Below, one piece after another: positions 58,735 to 64,000 of a stretch of 64,000 nt of DNA. The notes beneath the pieces were generated by a model. The model had not been told where the DNA came from. It did no database searches and saw only the letters and a list, made by a program, of their open reading frames with translations. Position numbers and translations under genes: made by a program. The stretch comes from Phymorhynchus buccinoides. Its lineage: Eukaryota > Mollusca > Gastropoda > Neogastropoda > Raphitomidae. Numbering within the stretch: the first letter of the stretch is position 1; every line of letters starts with the position of its first letter. The stretch is taken from positions 60,456,278 through 60,520,277 of the forward strand of contig CM065689.1 of NCBI GenBank assembly GCA_017654935.2, read 5' to 3'.

Positions 58735-60965
58735 ATAAACATGTTCTAAAACCAGAGACTCAAATCATCATAAGGCCCTTAAAAGTAACGACAATTGCCT
58801 GAAACTTTGCAGAAATAATGTTTGTCATGTTCTTGTCATATAAAGCAAATAAACAAGATACAATCCCTTGCCATATTTTAACACAAGAGGAAACACTTAC
58901 CCTACCCCCCTCTAAAATCAATATTTTGACTACGAGCAGAGACGAAAATCATCATAAGTCCCTTAAACGTACCGACAATTGCCTGAACTTTTGCAGGAAT
59001 AATATTTAGTATACTATTGTTATATAGCACCAAACAAAAAAGGTACAATCCCATGCCATTTTGTAACACAAGAGGAAACACATACCCCACTCCCCTCTAA
59101 AAACAATATTTTGACTACGATCAGAGACTAAAATCATCATAAGTCCCTTAAAAGTAACGACAATTGCCTTAAACTTTGCAGGAATAATGTTTGTTATGTT
59201 CTTGTCATCTAAAGCAAATAAACAACATACAATCCCTTGCCATCTTTTAACACAAGAGGAAACACCTACCCTACACCCCTCTAAAATCAATATTTTGACT
59301 ACGAGCAGAGACTAAAATCATCATAAGTCCCTTAAAATTATCGACAATTGTTTGAAGCTTTACAGGAATAATGTTTGTTATGTTCTTGTTATATGCAACA
59401 ACAAAACAAGATACAATCCCTTGCCATTTTTGAAAACAAAGGGAAATGCATGTCCCACCCCCCTCTAAAACCAATATTTTGACTACGATCAAGAACTAAA
59501 AGCATCATAAGTCCCTTAAAAGTACCGATAATTGCCTGAAACTTTGCAGGAATAATGTTTATGTTCTTGTCATATATAGCAAATAAACAAGATACAACCC
59601 CTTACCATTTTTGAAAACAAAGGAAAATGCATGTCCCACCCCATCTAAAATCAATATTTTGACTACGAGCAGAGACTAAAATCATCATAAGTCCCTTAAA
59701 AGTATCGACAATTGTTTGAAACTTTACAGGAATAATGTGTGTTATGTTCTTGTTATATGCAACAACAAAAACAAGATACAATCCCTTGCCATTTTTGAAA
59801 ACAAAGGGAAATGCATGTCCCACCCCCCTCTAAAACCAATATTTTGACTACGATCAGAGACTAAAAGCATCATAAGTCCCTTAAAAGTACCGATAATTGC
59901 CTTAAACTTTGCAGGAATAATGTTTGTTATGTTCTTGTCATATAAAGCAAATAAACAACATACAATCCCTTACCAGTTTTGAAAACAAAGGAAAATGTAT
60001 GCCCCACCCCCCTCTAAAATCAATATTTTGACTACGAGCAGAGACTAAAATCATCATAAGTCCCTTACAAGTATCGACAATTGTTTGAAACTTTACAGGA
60101 ATAATGTTTGTTATGCTCTTGTTATATGCAACAAAAAAACAAGATACAATCCCTTGCCATTTTTGAAAACAAAGGGAAATGCATGTCCAACCCCCTCTAA
60201 AACCAATATTTTGACTACGATCAGAGACTAAAAGCATCATAAGTCCCTTAAAAGTACCGATAATTGCCTTAAACTTTGCAGGAATAATGTTTGTTATGTT
60301 CTTGTCATATAAAGCAAATAAACAACATACAATCCCTTGCCATTTTTTAAAACAAGAGGAAACACTTACCCCACCCCCCTCTAAAATCAATATTTTGACT
60401 ACGAGCAGAGACGAAAATCATCATAAGTCCCTTAAACGTACCGACAATTGCCTGAAGTTTTGCATGAATAATATGTAGTATGTTCTTGTCATATAGCACA
60501 AATAAAAAAGGTACAATCCCATGCCATTTTGTAACACAAGAGGAAACACATACCCCAGTCCCCTCTAAAAACAATATTTTGACTACGATCAGAGACTAAA
60601 ATCATCATAAGTCCCTTAAAAGTACCGATAATTGCCTTAAACTTTGCAGGAATAATGTTTGTTATGTTCTTGTCATATAAAGCAAATAAAAAAGATACAA
60701 TCCCTTGCCATCTTTTAACACAAGAGGAAACACCTACCCTACACCCCTCTAAAATCAATATTTTGACTACGAGCAGAGACTAAAATCATCACAAGTCCCT
60801 TAAAATTAACAACAGTTCCCTGAAATTTTGCAGGAATAATGTTTATTATGTTCTTGTCATATAAAGAAAACAAACAAGATACAATCCCATATCATGTTTA
60901 AACCCAAAAGAAAATACTTACCCCACCCCCCATCTAAAATCAAAATTTGGATTATGGAAATAACT
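58735..60965. repeat. ~184-bp satellite, ~12 copies, alternating A/B dimers
   Basis: Each monomer contains ATCATCATAAGTCCCTTAAA, TTGCAGGAATAATGTTTGTT, CAAGATACAATCCCTTGCCA and CAATATTTTGACTACGA. Monomers alternate strictly between ACTACGAGCAGAG with AAAATCAATA (A) and ACTACGATCAGAG with AAAACCAATA or AAAAACAATA (B) at eleven successive junctions. The higher-order period is ~367 bp. Minus-strand ORFs of 70-150 codons are period effects. Confidence 0.93.
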
Positions 60966-61073
60966 TAAACCAACCCCATCTAAATCAATTTGGAAATACA
61001 ATTATAGAGAGGCATTGTAACAAGAAGAATTCCTTATAACTGGGAGTTCTATTAAAACATTCAGACAGTATGC

Positions 61074-61078
61074 GTGCG

Positions 61079-61140
<62 letters not shown>

Positions 61141-61240
61141 CACAACATGCACAAAATGATTACAACCTGTCTTCACAAACTCATATAAAAACATGCAACC
61201 CCCCCCCCCCCCCCACACACACACACACAGACAGACACAC
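61074..61240 (+). repeat. (CA)n and poly-C microsatellites
   Basis: (CA)n at 61083-61145, poly-C at 61199-61214 and further CA-rich DNA to 61240. Confidence 0.9.
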
Positions 61241-61968
61241 ACACAATGGCTTGCACACCCACACATACAGGCACTGCATTTCAGCACAATATTAAAATGA
61301 ATGTGACCAAACCACCACAGCCCACACAGTAAGAGTTGAGATGTGTGCCTTGCTACTTACTCACTCCCTATGTGCGTGAATCAGATTGAAAACAGTAAGG
61401 GAAATATTAGTGTTCTAACTTCACATCATGGTCTCTTTTGACCGTATTTTATATCTATATACTCATAATTTTTTTTGAATCAAACCCGTTTATCTGAAAG
61501 TTACCCCGTTTTTACCCAAAAATACAGACCTTGCAATACCAAAAAAATTTGAGTCAAAAGGGCCCAAGTTTTAGTTGGTCCAGTTTGACCCAAAATCATT
61601 TGAAAATGTTGAGGCCACCAATTTCGTGTCAAAACGGACTATCTAACAATAATGTCAAATACTCCATTGTTTGTATTCTAAATAACTCCCGATTTTGCAA
61701 TAATATCTTTGAGACCCCAATACACCACCACTCCAAAATTAATGTAATAGGGAAGCTTAGATTTTTTACAGAAATTATTCAAATCTTTAGAAACGTTTTT
61801 CTCGAAACAGGCCTTTTCGAGTTAGTCTGTTTTGACTCCAAGCCATCGACTTATCATCATGATATCTTAGAAGACCTTCTAAAGTAGTAGGATTTAATAG
61901 GACTTTAGAAGGACTTCTAAGATATGATAAGTATCCTACTATGTCAATATGAATACAGGCCCTGGTTG

Positions 61969-62150
61969 CTTTTTTCCAGAATGGTTCATCTACTGACTCC
62001 ATTACACCTATCATTCTGGGGGTGGGGCTTTTGTCCAGAATGGTTCATCTACTGACTCCATTGCACCTATCATTCTGGGGGTGGGGCTTTTGTCCAGAAT
62101 GGTTCATCTACTGACTCCATTGCACCTATCATTCTGGGGGTGGGGCAAAC
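61969..62150 (+). repeat. ~62-bp direct repeat, three copies
   Basis: The unit is TCCAGAATGGTTCATCTACT, GACTCCATTGCACCTATC, ATTCTGGGGGTGGGGC, with linker TTTTG. It lies immediately outside the right end of the 5.8-kb element. 62151-62580 shows no recognised feature. Confidence 0.93.
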
Positions 62151-62580
62151 ATGGGCGTGCACACATGGCCTGCCCACTCTTGTCCACTCCTTTCGCGTAG
62201 TGTGGCTGGCTGACTGAGCCAGCCGACTGCGCTGCGTGGAGTTTGCCTCGGTGATCGTGGTGATAAGACGGAAAAGTTCCTGGAGGGAGTTGTCATGAAA
62301 GGAGCGATAATGAAGTGAGAGTGAGAACCGTCAGATGAACTGGGAGTACGCCTATATGGTCATGCCACCTTGCTTTATTTATTAAAAAAATCGCAACAGC
62401 ATGGAATACCTCACTTGAATGCAACAAATACTTGTAGCGGTGCCATAGCCGATGAGGTTTAACCGAGGCGTGGTTACCAATACACCTATCTGTATTAATA
62501 AAAAAATCGGGACTTTACTGGTTTCGTACTGCCTCCGGGCATTGCCTCCAGTATTGTTCCCACCATATTTGTATTTACAA

Positions 62581-62626
62581 ATGTCCCATATGTGTCTGAT
62601 TCAGACCAAGAGGACGTAAAACACCA
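62581..62626 (+). mobile_element. SINE-like relic, copy 2
   Basis: ATGTCCCATATGTGTCTGAT and CCAAGAGGACGTAAAACACC match the segment at 55591-55635 and the reverse complement of 63888-63937. Only this conserved tail segment is shared, which suggests a SINE 3' domain. Confidence 0.5.
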
Positions 62627-62697
62627 TTTTCGTCGTCGTGGAATACCTCACTCTCCCACTTCTCTCTTCCGTTACCTCTCAGCTCTCAAAAGTAAGC

Positions 62698-62700
<3 letters not shown>

Positions 62701-62781
<81 letters not shown>

Positions 62782-62797
62782 AAAACATTCGTATTCG

Positions 62798-62893
<96 letters not shown>
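62701..62893 (+). repeat. Two (CT)n microsatellites
   Basis: 62701-62778 and 62801-62892, separated by AATAAAACATTCGTATTCGT. The terminal (CT)n, CAATAAAACA and CAATCAAGC flanks look similar, so they may be a duplicated unit. Confidence 0.93.
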
Positions 62894-62895
<2 letters not shown>

Positions 62896-63101
62896 CAAGC
62901 CTGAAGCAAACCACTGGGCACTAATCAGCATGATTAGCACAACACAGAGGTGTACCATAATATAGTTTGACACCCGTCCCCGACTAGTGGAGAAGGAAGT
63001 TCCACAGCACTGTAGTGTAGTGCACGGCTAGGCCTAGCTAACCTCATTCCCACGTCTCTCTGCCCGGCGTCTGTCTCTGTGTCTCCTGGTCTACTGCACA
63101 C

Positions 63102-63128
63102 ATGGCTGAACTCCTGGGCTGTGCACAG
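63102..63128 (+). CDS. Weak candidate first coding exon of a downstream gene
   Basis: ATGGCTGAACTCCTGGGCTG and TGCACAG encode MAELLGCAQ and are followed by a near-consensus donor GTAAGG at 63129. The upstream sequence lacks stops only for a short way. There is no homology to support it, and nothing in the remaining 870 bp continues the frame. Confidence 0.2.
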
Positions 63129-63182
63129 GTAAGGTATTCTCTTTTAATCCGTTTGCCTGCCCCTCTGTCTGTCTCTCGCTCA

Positions 63183-63230
<48 letters not shown>

Positions 63231-63580
63231 AACAAATCAAGAGAGAGAGTGTGTATGTTTGCGCACATATATGCGTGCGTGTTCATGCGTGTATAACTGA
63301 GCGGGAGTGAGTGAGCATACGGACAATGTAAGGCTGGCAGGGCTTCATACATTGCTCTCTGCTTTGTAAACTGATTCTCCAACGACAGAACTTCCTGCTC
63401 CAAACCACAGAGTGGAGCCCTGGAAATGGGCCAGGTTCAGTTTACTAGGTTCCCTGGGAGAGATTGTAGACCCTGGGCCTATCACAGCATGATTATTGTT
63501 GAAGCCTGGTATAATATATGCACAACAGCCCACTGGAGGGTGGCACTGTTGACAACAATAGCGGTTAACGTACAGTGCAG

Positions 63581-63611
<31 letters not shown>

Positions 63612-63685
63612 CGCGTGTGTGCGTGCGTGCGTGCGTGCGTGTGTGTGTTCTGACTACAACCACCATATACACAGCAGATGAGGCG
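63129..63685. other. Sequence without a recognised gene
   Basis: It contains (CA)n at 63181-63226, (GT)n at 63584-63612 followed by GCGTGC repeats, and otherwise unique DNA. Confidence 0.6.
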
Positions 63686-63689
63686 ACAA

Positions 63690-63830
63690 AAGTCTGAGCC
63701 TAACAGAGATGCCTTACCCAAGATATATCCCCACACTTCCAGCCAAACGGACTGGAGAACAGTCTGAGCCTAACAGAGATGCCTTACCCAAGATATATCC
63801 CCACACTTCCAGCCAAACGGACTGGGAAAC
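63690..63830 (+). repeat. ~68-bp direct duplication
   Basis: AGTCTGAGCCTAACAGAGAT, GCCTTACCCAAGATATATCC and CCACACTTCCAGCCAAACGG occur twice, at ~63691 and ~63760. The first ends GGAGAACAG and the second GGGAAACGG. Confidence 0.92.
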
Positions 63831-63887
63831 GGAAACACTATAGACGATCTGTCATGGTCTCATGGAGGATAATTTGCTGCTAAAAAT

Positions 63888-63937
63888 GTGGTGTTTTACG
63901 TCCTCTCGACCCGGGAAGGCACATAAATATGGGACAT
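63888..63937 (-). mobile_element. SINE-like relic, copy 3
   Basis: Reverse complement: ATGTCCCATATTTATGTGCC, CCCGGGTCGAGAGGACG, TAAAACACC. It matches the segments at 55591-55635 and 62581-62626. 63938-64000 shows nothing further. Confidence 0.5.
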
Positions 63938-64000
63938 CTTTCCTGCTAAAAGGTGAACAACCCCTCTGAAGTAGGCTCACTTTGCGGGTAACAGTTATCC

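Larger units (their letters stand above)
56192..61965. mobile_element. 5.8-kb element with long inverted ends and satellite core
   Basis: The left end CCAGGGCCTGTGTTCACATT, GAGATAGTAGGA, CTTCGATGGCTTAGAGTCAA is mirrored at the right: TTGACTCCAAGCCATCGACT (61830), TCCTACTATGTCAATATG, AATACAGGCCCTGG (to 61965). A ~75-bp insertion splits the right arm. Subterminal zones (56235-56810 and 61440-61840) are rich in TTTGAGTCAAAC motifs. No transposase frame is present and the superfamily is unknown. I could not define a target duplication. Confidence 0.7.

Overview
The window reads as nuclear DNA of a metazoan with large, repeat-choked introns. The gene it carries is most like animal SAS-6. The dispersed repeats include pieces I recognise from gastropod genomes (inference from memory), so a marine gastropod mollusc is the best guess; nothing here is prokaryotic.

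Positions 460-49717 (+ strand) hold most of one gene, SASS6, the centriolar cartwheel protein. Fourteen coding exons can be placed by reading frame, splice sites and residue-by-residue similarity to vertebrate SAS-6. They add up to 1872 nt, or 623 residues plus stop. The first ~85 residues of the head domain must lie upstream of the window. Coding DNA is under 4% of the gene span. The rest is introns filled with minisatellites, microsatellites and non-autonomous DNA transposons.

The most striking property is where the intronic minisatellites start. At least nine of the fourteen exons have truncated copies of their own acceptor or donor edge beside them. Several of these edge copies have been amplified into arrays: a ~56-bp unit at exon 6's acceptor, ~33-bp at exon 6's donor, 68-bp at exon 9's donor, ~81-bp at exon 11's acceptor and ~35-bp at exon 12's donor. 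Intron 12 carries a 13.4-kb array of a 23-bp unit, and intron 13 a 3.6-kb pyrimidine-rich array. The very long ORFs in these arrays are by-products of stop-free repeat units.

Mobile elements are abundant and often datable by nesting. There are six hAT-like, CAG-ended elements with 5-6 bp target duplications (one in the SASS6 3' region), two piggyBac-like elements at TTAA, a pogo/Tc1-type MITE, several foldback elements and three copies of a MITE with ACTATAAGG-type ends. Downstream of SASS6 (52412-54044) an apparently intact Tc1 (DD34E) transposon sits inside one of those MITEs. From 56192 to 61965 lies a 5.8-kb element with inverted ends and no transposase, whose core is a ~184-bp satellite arranged as alternating A/B dimers. 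The last 2 kb show only microsatellites, SINE-like relics and one weak candidate first exon.
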